A stretch of 64,000 nucleotides of DNA from Trissonchulus latispiculum (GCA_030248195.1 JASAND010012429.1:19208-83207), one strand, 5' to 3'; positions 51,790 through 64,000 are shown, counted from the first letter of the stretch. Numbers and translations: made by a program. Notes: generated by a model not told the origin, from the letters alone.

Positions 51790-54700
51790 TGGCCGTCACA
51801 ACAGCACCAGACCCTAGCAAGGATCCAAGTGATAGTTAAAAGAGAGTTAACGCATAAATTTACTGAAAACGTTATAATTCTTTATTGGGTTCTACTAAGG
51901 GAAGGTAACAACTCCCTTTGTTATGAGTGTTAAACGTTGAAAACTAGATAATTTCACAAAATTGGCGATTTTAGCCTTTATTAGAAGATGGTTCTGGTGC
52001 CCTATCCATAATACTTACGTAACTAACGGTTGACTTGCCTATTTCAGGTATATTATCAATTATTGCCTAATACTAGATAAAATTGTCAGAATGTTAAAAC
52101 CTGTTATTGCCATTTGTGAATAACTAACGTGGATAACTTCGTATTAATCATAAATGAGCAAGGTTGATTTTTTTCAACCTTGCTGACCTTTACGTAACGG
52201 AGTTTGATTCGTTTTGACTTTGGACGTGAACACCGGCATGAAATGGTGTCAGGCCGCGGTGGCGGTCGTTATTAGAGATGAAACATGGGTCCGATAGGAC
52301 TAGTTCGATTAGAAATGGCAATAGCAGTGTGTCACGACGTCGGAAACACAATTATAACAACTATGATTGCAACCTATGCTTATTACAACCTATGTTGGTA
52401 TTAATTTGGCAGCGAGACTGACCATCTGGTGGATTCCTTTCTTGCGATTCGTCCGCACTCTTAGCAAAGAGTGACTTACGCGGACGAATCGAGGACATCC
52501 TGATTCAACTGATGAGGACCCAATATGGAGTCCCGTGACCCTAGGTCCTATAACCTTAACCTCATTTGCATATTTGCTAAATTGTGCTTAAACCTAGATT
52601 TCCTACATAACCACGTACTCACGCACTTCCAGATATACATATCCTAAAATTGCATTACTGGCTACTGCTTTTCCTGCGTACTATAGGAGTTCTGATATAG
52701 TTTCGGCACTTCATACGGATCATGCACACAGAGAATCCTTAACCACTTAGACGGTTACCTGTTCAATTACGATTGACAATTACATTACATAAAACACGCA
52801 TACAAAGGTCCTAGGTAAACTAGTATTGCGATACGTAATTCTATTTGTTAATTAACACAATTATGCCACATTTATACAATACCTAAATTACTAACCACTC
52901 GTACTTTACTTATGCGACATTCAGACTAGAAACACTCACTTTGTTAGAAATGGAATCATTCATGCAAATCACGCATACACTTCATTCCTGCTTAATATCT
53001 GAGTCTTGATCACTCCAGCGATGCTCACAACCTTCATCGGACAGAAGGAGTTTCCGCGAGTCAACGCACATACAGTCATAAAGAACAATACAATGCCATT
53101 CATACAATTCATACATACACATACACACACTCACTTAGGTAAGTACTTATCTAACCAATCCTAAAACAAACATGATTACAAACAATGTAGATGGAGGCTA
53201 ATTCTCACCAATACTAATTATCCTATACAGCTAGCTACTACTTCATATGTATCAAATTAACTAAATTTAAACGGGAATTTGTTGTGAGTTTTAGGTATTT
53301 AAAACTCAGTTAATAGCGCGGAATTTTGGCAACTTTGAGAATTTTTGAACTTTTGGGAAAGCCGTGTGAGTAATGATTGCCAAGCAATCATTACTAAACA
53401 AAACTATTACTACTACACAAAGCTACTGATAACAATTAAGTTAATTAATGGGGAAGCCGGTCATTCCCCGTGAAAGGGTTAATTATTAAAATAATTTAAA
53501 ATAAGTGATTACTTTTTTTAGGGATTGGTTTAAAAGTTCTTCTCATGTTTTAATACCCTACTGTTTTTAGATACCGACCTACGACAAACAATTACAGAAT
53601 ACAAACAATAATTTTTTTAAGGCTTAGCAAAGCCTGAGATTGAAACAATATGGCCGGCAACTCCTAGTTGCCGACTGTGGGGTGAATATTTCTATTAACT
53701 AACTTAATAAAAACAGGGTCGTAGTAAAGGGACCCTCTAACTCAAATTTAGGGATTGGGTCCCCACTTAATAATCCCATATTCTACTTTAAAACCCCAGT
53801 TTTGGGTCAAAAAGGACCTTGATAAAAAGATAGAAAATCATGGTCGTGGCTTGACCAAAAATGCAAATAAAATAACAGAATAAGTGAGTGAAATAATTGG
53901 AGGTGGAGGTCAGCAAACCTCGATATACAGAGAGTGTCGGCACAAAAAAAACAGAAAAACTAAAGACAGGAGCAATTCTCAAGACCTCCATCAAACAGGA
54001 GGAGTTTACATGAGCTGCCCCTTTATTTAAAATAATAAAATCATAATAATAATGATAAATAAAATAAATATGAACTAAAAGGTGGCTTGAAAGCCCACAC
54101 ATGCTATCGTAACTAAAAATTCGGCCTCAAGCCCAAAATGTTGTGTAAAAATGGGGCTCTTAGGCCCAAAAAATGTGTATAAAATAATGGCCTAAGGCCT
54201 TAAAAAGGTATATAAAAAATGGCCCGAAGGCCCCAAAGACATAGAATAAAAAATGGCCTAAAGGCCTCAAATATTACAATAAAAATAATGGCCAAAAAGG
54301 GCCTTTAAATCCTAGCGTTCTTTTTCTCAGTTCGCGGCCAGGCATAAAAAAACCTATTCGGCCCTAGTTGGTAAGTGTTCGTTGAAATTCTCAATTCTTT
54401 TCTGGCCCGAAGGCCAGAAAAGTCCTAACATTTTTCCTAACCAGGGAGATGCGCTTTTAGCCCCCATGCAGTACCAACTGCACTGGAGAGCGCATAAAGG
54501 GGAGGGGGAAGCAACCGCTTTCGGTTGCTCTCAAACGAACACTGATTTGAAAATAAAATTTTGGACCGAGCTGACAGTTTTGCTGACAGCTCGGTGACAG
54601 GTCATTAGCGAGACCTGGAGCTCGCTTCTTCTTTGATTCTAAGGCAAAGCTTCTAGAAGATTCTAGAACCTTCTAGAAGCTTGCCACCTTTTACGTGTGC

Positions 54701-57432
54701 TGCGCTGCAGCGGGCTGACCCAGCTGGTCGTTGGGGGTGAAAATTAATGAGATTTTGGATTTATTGCCCCCCAACTGACCCAATTTTGATATATTTTGGG
54801 GGCCGAAACTTGGCGAAACTTTGCGAAACTTTTGCTAACACATAAACGCAACCGAAGGGAAAACTTTGCGAAATTTCGGAACTTTAATGAATTATTACGC
54901 ACGAAATATAATTTTCTATAAGTTACAATTTATATCATGATAATCTACGTACTTACCTACGTATATCTAGCTAATAACATTTATATTATTATTATTATTA
55001 AGGAGGGTAAGCCCCCTCTAAACCCAATGACTTGGGCTTATCCTACTATTTTCCTTTTCGTTTTCTTGTTGTCCTTGTCCTCGGCCAAAAGTTCAAGCGA
55101 GGACAACTGCTAGGCCCAGAAGAAAGAGGCCTAGCAGAGAGAGAAAGAAGAGAAAGAGGGAAAGGGGAACAACACCTGACTCAGGTGTAGTCTGGGAGGT
55201 AGACAACCTCCCAGACAATAAAAAAGGAAAAAGGTTTGCCTTAACTTTAAGGCAAAGAAAACCAATTTTAGTACACTCCTTTTTGGAGTGATAAGATTAC
55301 GAAACGAAAAGTAATCTTATAAAAACATTTTCGTTCATAACTTTCTTATTATTGGGAGTTGAAAAGTCGGGTTTGGATTTTTTGAATCAGTATCAAATTC
55401 TCTTTCATATAAGCCCAAGTCATTTTTCGACCAAAAAATGTCAAAATTAACTAATTATTACCTAACTAACGCATAATTGTTACTAATTAACCCTACCTAA
55501 CTACGTACTTAGCTATTTTGCACTTAGTATTGAACCATCTTCCAATATTAGTTGTTCTAGATGTACATTTCCATTTTATAGGCAATTTTACGACTAATTT
55601 TTGCCTTAATTATGCACATAAACTTTGTGTTTTAGGTTTATGACTTCCTGCTGACTAACATGTGAGCGTTAGTGATTAAATTATCTTGACGGGGAGGGCT
55701 ATACTTGACTATTATGGGAGGTACTCACCAATTCACCTAAGTTTAGTTTAGTTGTCGATTGTTATCTTCGTGTGGAGGTAACAACTCCATTTACTAAAGG
55801 GATGATAAACCGAAGGGATTAGGGGTGAAGTATCCCTCTTCACTTTTCCTGGATTAGTATCATTAGTAGTCACGCGTTAGTAGGATTTAATTAAACTTAA
55901 AAATCGCGTTTAAGACTAGTATTAATAGTTTAATTAAATGTGAACCATGAACCCTATTGGTGAATTTCTCGATTTCTACTGAATACTGGCAACTCTAGCT
56001 AAACAAACATGATAATCTATACAATTATTGCTTGGACATTATTTGACAATTACATTCCATATTGATGACCTTCGCTCTTCTTCACCGTTCCATGGCATGA
56101 GAATTCATCCTGGTGATTTGATCATTTGAAACCTCTTTTAAAGCTGATTTTAGATTACTTTTAACATTTTTATTTTATTAATTCCATTACAAGTTTTTTG
56201 TAGACATAACTAGCCTAGTTGTCACTATCGTCTGCCAATAATTACAACATGGCGATCGTTTAGGACGGTCCTAGAATGCCTATTTTGCCTACAGTTCGAG
56301 TTTCTGGAGTTTTCATATGTTAGTAGTATAAAACAGCAGATTTGGCCCACCTTCCGCAAGAGTGTTTTAGCGATATTTATTTTGAAGTAAAGTCAAACAC
56401 AATGTTGTAGTAAATAATTTGGATGGTTAAAAAGAGCACCTAATCGAAAAATAAAAACTTCCACTTGTGGAACTATTTTATCAGTTTTATTTGCTTATTT
56501 TTGTATTCTCAATATTTACATTACAACCGATACTATAGTTGATTTTGAAGTTGATACTACAAAGCTTATAAGGAAATGAATTTGGCTCTAATTTAATCCT
56601 TTAATTAATTGATCAGTTAATTTAACTTAAAGGATAGGCCAGGGCTAGCAAGCCTGGGTTAACTCTATGTGCTAAAGAGACCAAATTAATCCTCGTTAAC
56701 TGGATTAATCCCAATCTAGCTTATTTTAAGACTGACCCCTTGATTAATTTCTTAATCAATTCAGTTCTGTTGAGTTAAGTTTCAACTTAGATTATTCTTT
56801 ACTATTGCATTCTAGAGAATCCATCCTGTTAGTTAACATTTCTGTAATCATTGCACGTGTTTTTGCTCCTGATAAAGAGGGGTCCATTAGCGTAACCAAA
56901 AGCATACCTACAATGGGCCCGTTTTAATGAGTGAACTTGCTCAATGCCTCTGGGCCCCGCTTTTAGACGTTTTTTGGCTAAGATTAAGAGTAGCTTCTTG
57001 CTTTATGCAGCTCTTACCTAACAAAGTATAGTCCCCTTTAAGCTGTGCTTAGAACATACATAGTACTGTTTATAGGTTGCTGTGTTGTCAGAAGTGCCGA
57101 AATGGAATTCATGTACACTTTGGATACATTAAGGTCCACAAATTGTTTCAATTGTTTTCTGGTGTAACGAGCAAACTGTAGACATATAATCAACTAAACG
57201 GTAGGGTTATGTAACAATCCAAAACTATGGTAGGCAGACTTGCTGAGTAAGGGCACTCTACACATAATTTATTGTACATACTGTATTTTACTGTATTGTA
57301 CTGCTCAAGAAACTTGCTAAAAAGTTGTTGGTGGAGTCTGGCATCGCTTAAGTGGTAACTTGCTGTAAAAAAGTTTGGCGCACTTGTTGTGTAGTGCCTG
57401 AGGTTTATTTTGCCTATTACGCAAAGCTAAGA

Positions 57433-57433
<1 letters not shown>
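51790..57433. other. long tract without recognised genes
   Basis: AT-rich, GC-richer at 54.3-54.8 kb. It contains hairpins (52446-52490), the GGCC tandem at 54.1 kb, and inverted AACCCAATGACTTGGGCTT / AAGCCCAAGTCATT at 55019 and 55423. GGTAACAACTCC occurs at both 51904 and 55778. Possibly the body of a large degraded element; no coding motif seen. Confidence 0.5.
54115..54320. repeat. degenerate AATGGCCTAAGGCCT tandem
   Basis: About five copies of ATAAAAAATGGCC-AAGGCC, each a small palindrome around GGCCTWAGGCC, roughly 40 bp apart. Boundaries unclear. Confidence 0.65.
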
Positions 57434-57484
<51 letters not shown>

Positions 57485-57485
57485 T
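57434..57485. repeat. (ATT)n microsatellite
   Basis: About 17 perfect ATT trinucleotides. Confidence 0.97.
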
Positions 57486-58974
57486 CATTAAGCAAAGCTA
57501 AGCTTTGATGTCAGTGCGACTCGCTATTTTTACTGCAACATCGCCAGAGAAGATTTTATCTAAATCTCTCAGACTGCCCGCCGAGCTCATCAGCACAATT
57601 GTGGTAGACGTTTGAGATTTTATTTCCGGTTGTTTTTTAGCTTCCTCACCCTCTAATAAAGCTCATCAAATTTATTACAGGTAAAGCATCTATATATAGG
57701 TAGCATCTTTTTAACGATATTCATTTTTGCTTCTTTTTTCGCAAAAAATTTAGTTTTTAGCAGTTTCTACCTGAAAACCCCTCCTGGCAATAGCCGGCTA
57801 ATCCCACGTTATTTTCGCACGAACAATTTCTTTATACATATAGAATAGTGAATTTGCTTACGTGCAAGATGGTGTTACTTAATTAAAAATGTATGAAATC
57901 AAGACTAAAATGCGTGAGTTTAGACAAATTAGCAAAGGGTGTTAGTGACATAAACAGTTAATTAGCATAGTCTGATTAATTGGCTAATTTGTAAATTGTC
58001 GTCTCGTAGGTAGCATCTCAACTGAGGGGTGAGATTTTTCACTTCCAATTTCATGTTTTTTTCCATTTCCGAGCCATATTAATGAAAACCACTTGTTCCA
58101 CAGGACAACACCTGCTTGAAAGGCAGTAAGTAGATTAGAAAACAGAACGCAAACAGTTGGTTGTAGGTTTTCGATGAAGGTAGTAGCTTTTTCACACATC
58201 TTTAGTAGAGGAACTAGAGGGCTTCTCTTCTTTGCAACAGTTTACTACTAATTATTACAAATTATTTCTGTTTGATCACATTGTGTCACGGTGAGCTGAA
58301 ACATCTGAGGAGGGACTTGCCCATGCCACCTCCGTGGGAAGTCCGATGAACACGGACCTCACCAAATGGAGATCCCTAAACGTGTCCCCTGGCATCCGTC
58401 TGGTCAACGGCGCAAATGGGTTCTGTTCCCGGGGGCATGGCGTTGCCATGTCGAATTACACTGATGCCATCCAAGTGCTTAACTTATGCTGCCGAGTGGT
58501 TGCTTGCCTCTCCTCATTCTTGCCTATTTCGGCCTCCCTGAATGATGTGATGGTGGCGAGCGAACTATGAAGACCTGTTCTGGACTTCAGATGGTTGATG
58601 TGCCTCGTATAGCCGTCGAAGCTGACGAGCCCGGAAATCACAAACAACCCGTTCAGAAAAGTTCCTGTACCTAAGGTTTTCCGGTTTGGTTGGGGCGGTT
58701 TTGAGCATCCAATGAGATTGCAGAAACCCCCCACGCCTGCGCGTCATTGGAATTTGATTATCTGGATATTCTTTCTGTTAAAATAGAATGCGCATATTCT
58801 GGTCGGAGCACCGTTATAGCTCTCTTCTTATAAGAAGAACATCTTGCACTCAAGCTATCTTTGTTTGCAGCCAATGAACGTTAATCAAACAAGTCATAGT
58901 GATGTTATCAACCTCAGTTTGGGTGATTTGTTCCAATCTCCAGAACCCTTTCAGCTTTTTCATATCTCTCAAAG

Positions 58975-59105
58975 GCGTATTCCCAGTTTGTCAACTCCCC
59001 AGTTGGTCAACATTTTTTAGTTTATCCCCACTTAGTCAACTCCTTTAGAAGGTATCCCCAGTTGGTCAACTTATTTTCAGGTCATTCCCTCTTTGTCAAG
59101 TCATT
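58975..59105. repeat. degenerate tandem of CCCCAGTTGGTCAACT words
   Basis: Four to five copies of TCCCCAGTTGGTCAAC-like words at roughly 35-40-bp spacing. Confidence 0.7.
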
Positions 59106-59239
59106 CTCGTGTCAATCCGTCCGAGGGGACCTGCAAAAGCCAGTAATTACAGACTAAACCGATTCAAAAGTTGCTCATTCCTGATTGCCGATCTAGTTTA
59201 GTATTCGGAGTGCAAAAATGCCACCAAATCACTCAATTG

Positions 59240-59322
59240 TTGTCTCATGTGTGAATAGGGAAACCAGCTCTTCTGCAAATCGGAAGGTCAGTGGTTCGAT
59301 TCTCGGCTGTGACAATTTTTTG
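59240..59322 (+). pseudogene. tRNA-like fragment with B box
   Basis: B box GGTTCGATTCT (59293-59303) followed by CGGCTGTGAC and a T run. The 5' half is poorly tRNA-like. Weak evidence for another tRNA-derived retroposon. Confidence 0.3.
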
Positions 59323-61038
59323 TGAAACATCCTTACAGGATATCATATTAAGACAATGCATACCATATGAGGTAAATAGTCAAATATTAAAATTCTTGGC
59401 AAGCGAAGCCGGATTTATTTAGTTTAATTTCATGACGTTCATCTGTAGTTAGTCCAAGTTTAGCCCAAAATTGAGTTTTGGACTATTTCCCCACTATCCC
59501 CCGTTGAAACCAAGCTGGTAGTTTTGGTAGCTGTTGCTCTTATCCAAATGCGATTATATTTTTTAGGGTGGTCCCTACGTGCTTTCAAAATTTTTTAGAA
59601 ACATAAAATTTTAAATCTCAAACTTTTCGATTTTTAAAAATTTTTTCCTGAACCCATTTTTATTGTAAACACCCTACCCCCCCCCCCGGTTTGTCTGCTA
59701 TATCTGAGTGTAAACAGCTCTAGGGTTTGACTCAGATTTGTAGAGCTTCGTCCTAGAGCTTCTAATATGACTTTAATTTGCCATAGTAACGTCACCATCA
59801 AAGTTGACATGTCGCAAAAGCTTTAGTCTGACTTTCTTTGACCATCTTGACAAAACGCCTACATACAGTTACTGATTACGTAACCCATCATGTATTTATT
59901 CAAATAAGTAATTGTCAGAACTGTAGCTTCTGCAGACTTGATTTCTTGGATTTGAAGCTGGTAGTGTGTAGGTACACATTTATTTGGTTCGCTTCATTCA
60001 CTAGTCTTTCCTTCTCGCTAGGAGTTGTCGTCAGGCATAGGCTGGTACAGTACCTTTGCTTCTCCCCCATCAGCCATATCTGGTATGACTCTCGCTATGT
60101 TATGCTAATCCCGCAGTGGGTAGCTGGATGAGTTACCTTTCTTAGATTTTCAACACCCAGGTTCCTCTGGCCCTGTACTAACTGCTCATGGAGAGTAGCA
60201 CAACGTCTTATGACCATAGGATAATGAGGGAGACATGGGGGGTGCATTCTCCCCAGACCCGAAAAAAACGGGTAGACCCCCCCCCCCTCATCGAGAAGGG
60301 GGAAAGGGCAGGCCCTGTCACCCTGAAAGGAAAAATGGGTGGACCCCCCTCAGCAAGTTTTTACAAATATATATTGCCATTTTAGGCAAGTTTTAGCACT
60401 TTTTTCAAAAATTTTCTTAAATATTGCTAAAAATCTTTATGTTTTAATGATTTTTACCAAAAATGTAATGAAATAACAATTTCTTTGGGCAGACTATCAA
60501 AATTTTGGGTAGACCCTCTTACAGTTTCGGAATTTTTCAGAGGTAGACCCCTCGTGGAAGTCAGGGTGGGCCCCTCAGAATCCGGCCCCGTCTTAATGAA
60601 TGCTTATGACGTTCACAACTTTTAGCCCAGAAGGGGGTGGGATCACTAAAATCAATAATAATATATTAATATTTAACATTGATTGAAAGAAATTTTTCGT
60701 TTTTTGTCAAATTTGTCAGATTCGAAATTAGCGCCTACGCTTCCGTAATTGATTCGTTCCTAATTATTCGGCTTTTTCGGCTGGGAATCCGAAAAATCGG
60801 TATACAGCGACACTTGAAAGGATGAAATCGGTGTAATAAGCTGTTCTATTTGAGACATCAGCATTCATGTGCTATGTGTGATACATAGGTACGTAAGTAG
60901 TCCTTAAGGTGAAGACCCGGCAAGCATTTGTAACTAGGGTATTGAATAAATAAATTGACAAAAGCTACCACAGGTGTTCAGTCAAGTGTAAAGACTTCAT
61001 CTTAGTTACCGAATTGTGTGAGAGCAATTGGCTTTAAC

Positions 61039-61326
61039 CAAGAGTACATAATGATAAGAGTATGACAAGCGTCACACTCTATGCAGTGAAGGCCAAAACT
61101 ATGCTATGCGCGCTATCGGCTTAACAAATTGGATAGTTATTAATTTCAGCGTGTAATTATGCAAAGCAGTGAGCGACCCCCGTTTGGATCACGTTCCCAT
61201 ATAGGGGCGGTGTGAGAGGGGGTCCACTTGTGGGGGGGGGTCAGCCGATAGCGCGCATAGCATAGTTTTGGCCTTCACTGCATTAGAATGTCACGCTAGT
61301 CATACTCTTATCATTATGTACTCTTG
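61039..61326. mobile_element. CAAGAGT-family foldback element (288 bp), 7-bp TSD
   Basis: CTTTAAC at 61032-61038 and 61327-61333 (perfect). Ends CAAGAGTACATAATGATAAG / CTTATCATTATGTACTCTTG. The arms also share AAAACTATGCTATGCGCGCT and its complement. Non-coding. Confidence 0.9.
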
Positions 61327-61563
61327 CTTTAACTTAAAGCCAGTACTTCATCAATTCTGTAATCAGTCTCATAACCAATTTTTATCACAAACTCTGACAA
61401 CTAAGTACGGGACTTAACCTAATGAAATGATGGTCAATTTTATAGTTTATGAAGAATCTTAATTTTTCGGGTCACAGGTGCTTTAGTCAGAATTTTATTT
61501 CTTACATCAAACTAAACATTCACATGGTAGTTGAGCTTAAGGAATTGTATTGCGCAGTTGAAC

Positions 61564-61805
61564 CAAGAGTACATGATGGATAAGATCATGGCTCCAAGCA
61601 TGCTCCTTTGTTATCAGAGCAAGCAAGTTTGCCCCCTCACTTCAAACAAATCTGCCAGCTACGCTTGAACAGCTTGAGTGTTTGTTTGGTTGTTTGAAGT
61701 GAGGGGGGGGCCAATTTTGGGAAGATCAGTCGATAGCGCGCAGAGCATAGTTTTTGATCTGATAACAAAGAGTATGGTTAGTGCTATACTTTCTCGGTGA
61801 TAATG
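61564..61805. mobile_element. degraded CAAGAGT-family element
   Basis: Begins CAAGAGTACATGATGGATAA. Its right part shares the GATAGCGCGC-GAGCATAGTTTT block with the 61.0-kb copy, 240 bp away. The right terminus is mutated and no duplication is visible. Confidence 0.6.
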
Positions 61806-62109
61806 TATTCAGGAAATCCGAGCGGATGCAACTTTTTCTGTCGTAAAAAATGTGGGCATTTTATTGGTGCTGATTTCTACATTAACGAAGTATACACAGT
61901 TAGGTATAGTCGAAGTTGAAAATTGTCTTTGTGAAGTTAGAATTGAGATTCCTCGGCGCTCAAATAAAACCATTTTGCTGTTTCTATTTAGACAATTCAA
62001 TTCTGTATGGAGCTACAATTGCATTTATGCCAGATTTTTTGTCACCAATGGACTGAATTGAAAAAATTTAATTTTAATTCTAATTAACTGATTAATTCGA
62101 TAAATCAGT

Positions 62110-62221
62110 ATGTCAGCAATTAGTCTAAAGGAATTTCCACCGCCAGTGGATCACTGGAAAGCAGAAAAGCAGGAGGACTGCCATGATATTTTGAAGAAGA
62201 ATGGACTACCCTTTGTTGCCG
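62110..62221 (+). CDS. class B GPCR, exon with first Cys of hormone-receptor domain
   Basis: The frame MSAISLKEFPPPVDHWKAEK then QEDCHDILKKNGLPFVA ends in phase 1 at donor GTAATT (62222). It precedes an unmistakable HRM exon and the phases match (G joined to AA gives Glu). No signal peptide is visible, so this may be an internal exon beginning just before the ATG, or an isoform start. The Cys is positioned as the first disulfide Cys of the class B extracellular domain. Confidence 0.65.
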
Positions 62222-62488
62222 GTAATTAGTGAATTATCCTAATTAGTTGAAAAGCTAATTATCTAAACGAGTGAGCAGTTTGTTAATTGGTCTACCACCA
62301 CTGTTCAATTACTCCCAGTTGGTAAACGTTGAAAATCCGTAATAGTAAGTTTTGTTAATTGTATCATGCTTCTTTTTGTGCTTTTTGTGCGTATATACTT
62401 AACGTATTTAGAAAAACTGCAACCCGTATTTCATCGTCCAACAGCAATATTTTTCAAAAAATTCTAATCCATTTCGTTTTTGTTTCAG

Positions 62489-62599
62489 AAAATTCGTGGT
62501 GCAATTCCACCTGGGATACGGTGCTGTGTTGGCCGGCCATCCCTGCCAATACCAGCTTCACCCTTCCCTGTCCCCCTATGAAAGGCCTTGACCCCGACA
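62489..62599 (+). CDS. class B (secretin-family) GPCR, hormone-receptor domain exon
   Basis: Acceptor TTTTGTTTCAG, then ENSWCNSTWDTVLCWPAIPA and NTSFTLPCPPMKGLDPDS, phase 1 at donor GTAAGT (62600). The pattern C-x3-WD-x3-CWP-x-CP is diagnostic of the HRM ectodomain of class B peptide-hormone receptors, where the W-D and C-W-P residues build the ligand-binding fold. The end (CPPMKG-DP) reminds me of invertebrate PDF receptors, but one exon is not enough to assign a ligand. The seven-helix part lies beyond the right edge. N-glycosylation sequons: NST and NTS. Confidence 0.85.
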
Positions 62600-62675
62600 G
62601 TAAGTTTAATTAATTAAATTAAATTTAAATTTAATTCGTTTCTGTTAACAATCAGCAGCCCAGAATTAGTGACGC

Positions 62676-62747
62676 TGTCCGGAGTTGTAGCTCAGTGGTT
62701 AGGTTCTCTAAAGTTGGTCGTTCGATCCCCGCCCTGAACACTTTTTT
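62676..62747 (+). pseudogene. degenerate tRNA-like pol III unit with terminator
   Basis: A-box-like TTGTAGCTCAGTGGTTAG (62685-62702), B-box-like GTCGTTCGATCCCC, near-pairing ends (TGTCCGG with CCTGAACA) and a T6 terminator at 62742-62747. The anticodon arm is shortened, so it is not a working tRNA. Probably a tRNA-derived SINE in the intron after the GPCR exon. Confidence 0.5.
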
Positions 62748-63018
62748 AACAATTCTTTCACTACTAATTTCAGCCTTTCACCGTTTTCCAAATTGTACCT
62801 TTTTTTGCAACATCAAGGTGCCCAAGTTTTATGCCTAAATACATAGGTTAACGGTTAACGGTGAATTAATTTTAGCTCTACTCTCCCCTGCTCCTAAAAG
62901 TTTTCGCGGTACTGGTGAAGTGTAGAGTTAAGACTTTAACTCGTTTAAGCCAGCAGGGAAGTGAAGGTGTGTCGGCGCCAAAAGGATTAAGCCAATTTTA
63001 GCTCTTACCTTGCTCCTC

Positions 63019-63387
63019 CTGGGGCCAGTGTTATCAAGCATCTCAACCCGGGTTGAAACCTCAACCCGGGTTGAAATTGGGTTGAAATCTTCGACCCCGG
63101 TGTTATTAAAACGGGGTTGGACAAACCCGGGTTGAAATAACAGGGTTGGGGTTGAAATTGAGGTTGAGTTCCAACCCAATGTTATCATTGAATTTGGGTT
63201 GAAAATTTGGGTTAGTTTTAGGGTTGAAATGGCTGAATCTCAACCCTCCTCAGCTGGGAGGGTTGAGATTACAACCCGGGTTGAGATAACAAAAACCCAC
63301 TCTTTCTTTCATGTTTCACCTGTTTACTATAGCTAATGAAATGCTGTAGCTATATAGCTATAATCAAATCAATCCAATCAATCAACT

Positions 63388-63446
<59 letters not shown>

Positions 63447-63832
63447 CAATCAACCAATCATTCATTTGTCATTTTAATTGAATTAATGGAATCAATTATC
63501 AAATTTAAAAAAACTAATGTTTTGATACCATAAATAACTATTTCCATATTAATTTGTTACGTTTAATAAGAACTATTGGGCATTGCATGCCTGCGGCAAG
63601 CTCATTCTTCAAACAATGTAGCTTTGTGAATCGGGGTTGAAAACTGGGACGAAAATGGGGTTGAAATCGTTGTTGAAGCAAGTCAACCCGGGTTAAGCTA
63701 ACCCAACCCCAAAAAAGTTTGATACCATCGGGTTGAGCGTCGGGGTTTAGCCAACCCCGAAATTTCAGGGTTGAACCAAAAAATCGGTTCAACCGGGTTG
63801 AACTCAATCCGAATTTGATAACATTGGCCCCT
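63019..63832. mobile_element. second CAACCCGGGTTGA foldback element, reverse orientation
   Basis: Ends GGGGCCAGTGTTATCAAGC / TTGATAACATTGGCCCC. CCTGG flanks both sides if the ends are read as GGCC...GGCC. The order of word arrays mirrors that at 50.95-51.77 kb; the centre differs and includes an AATC microsatellite. Confidence 0.75.
63361..63456. repeat. (AATC)n microsatellite
   Basis: About 20 AATC/ATCA tetranucleotides with few interruptions, in the centre of the 63.0-kb foldback element. Confidence 0.95.
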
Positions 63833-64000
63833 GGAGTCTTTGTGTAAAAAAGTTAAGCTAAGCGTAGCCAGAATCTTTACACAAAACAGTTAAAAGGGGA
63901 AACGTTAAGCTTGAGTTGAACGAGTTAAGGCCGCTTCACACGGTCAAAGCTTGATCAAAGTTTTCTTTCTAAATGTAACTTTGAATAATGTAATTATTGA

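Larger units (their letters stand above)
57486..61031. other. no gene recognised
   Basis: Mixed AT-rich sequence with the 58.98-kb tandem, a tRNA-like fragment at 59.2 kb and a C/G-run segment at 60.2-60.6 kb (GTAGACCCCCC words) like a decayed MITE. Frames at 58.3-58.75 kb show no motif. Confidence 0.5.

Overview
The window is AT-rich eukaryotic nuclear DNA from an invertebrate-like animal. It holds spliced genes with GT-AG introns from tens to thousands of bases, a class B GPCR, an Ena/VASP gene, Ty3/Gypsy and non-LTR retroelement debris, and many non-autonomous DNA transposons. I cannot name the species. Nothing suggests a bacterial or organellar origin.

Genes. (1) At 2.4-3.8 kb (+), a large exon encodes the C-terminal two thirds of a UPF1-like SF1 helicase; its Walker A exon was not found. 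(2) At 18.3-27.2 kb (-), a complete nine-exon RNase T2 gene can be assembled with every exon phase matching: 344 residues, both catalytic motifs, and an N-terminal signal-anchor in place of a signal peptide. (3) At 43.0-48.2 kb (-), an Enabled (Ena/VASP) gene runs from the second half of EVH1 through the proline-rich core, the G-actin and F-actin binding motifs and the tetramerisation helix; the first EVH1 exon(s) were not found. (4) At 62.1-62.6 kb (+), two exons encode the hormone-binding domain of a class B GPCR that continues past the right edge.

Mobile DNA. Six elements have perfect 8-bp target duplications and hAT-like ends (6.9, 15.9, 33.2, 37.9, 47.2 and 50.1 kb). Each carries terminal arrays of its own short word. 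A second family (CAAGAGT...ACTCTTG ends) has three copies with perfect 7-bp duplications plus two degraded copies. Other long foldback elements lie at 9.25, 12.9, 20.2, 31.0, 34.4, 36.7, 50.95 and 63.0 kb. A Gypsy pol fragment (11.1-12.7 kb, -) is split by an insertion and also carries a tRNA-Gly-like sequence. A Jockey/R1-like RT fragment (48.4-49.5 kb, -) lies just upstream of the EVH1 exon. Tandem arrays include a 148-bp satellite of about 17 units (28.4-31.0 kb) and a 155-bp repeat (21.1-21.75 kb).

The most unusual signal is a set of short hairpins closed by GNA triloops (GAA, GGA, GCA) that recur across otherwise unrelated elements. One of these modules, about 40 bp long, is shared by three hAT-like elements that have different ends. 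Large parts of 3.8-6, 39.7-43, 51.8-57.4 and 57.5-62 kb hold nothing I can name.
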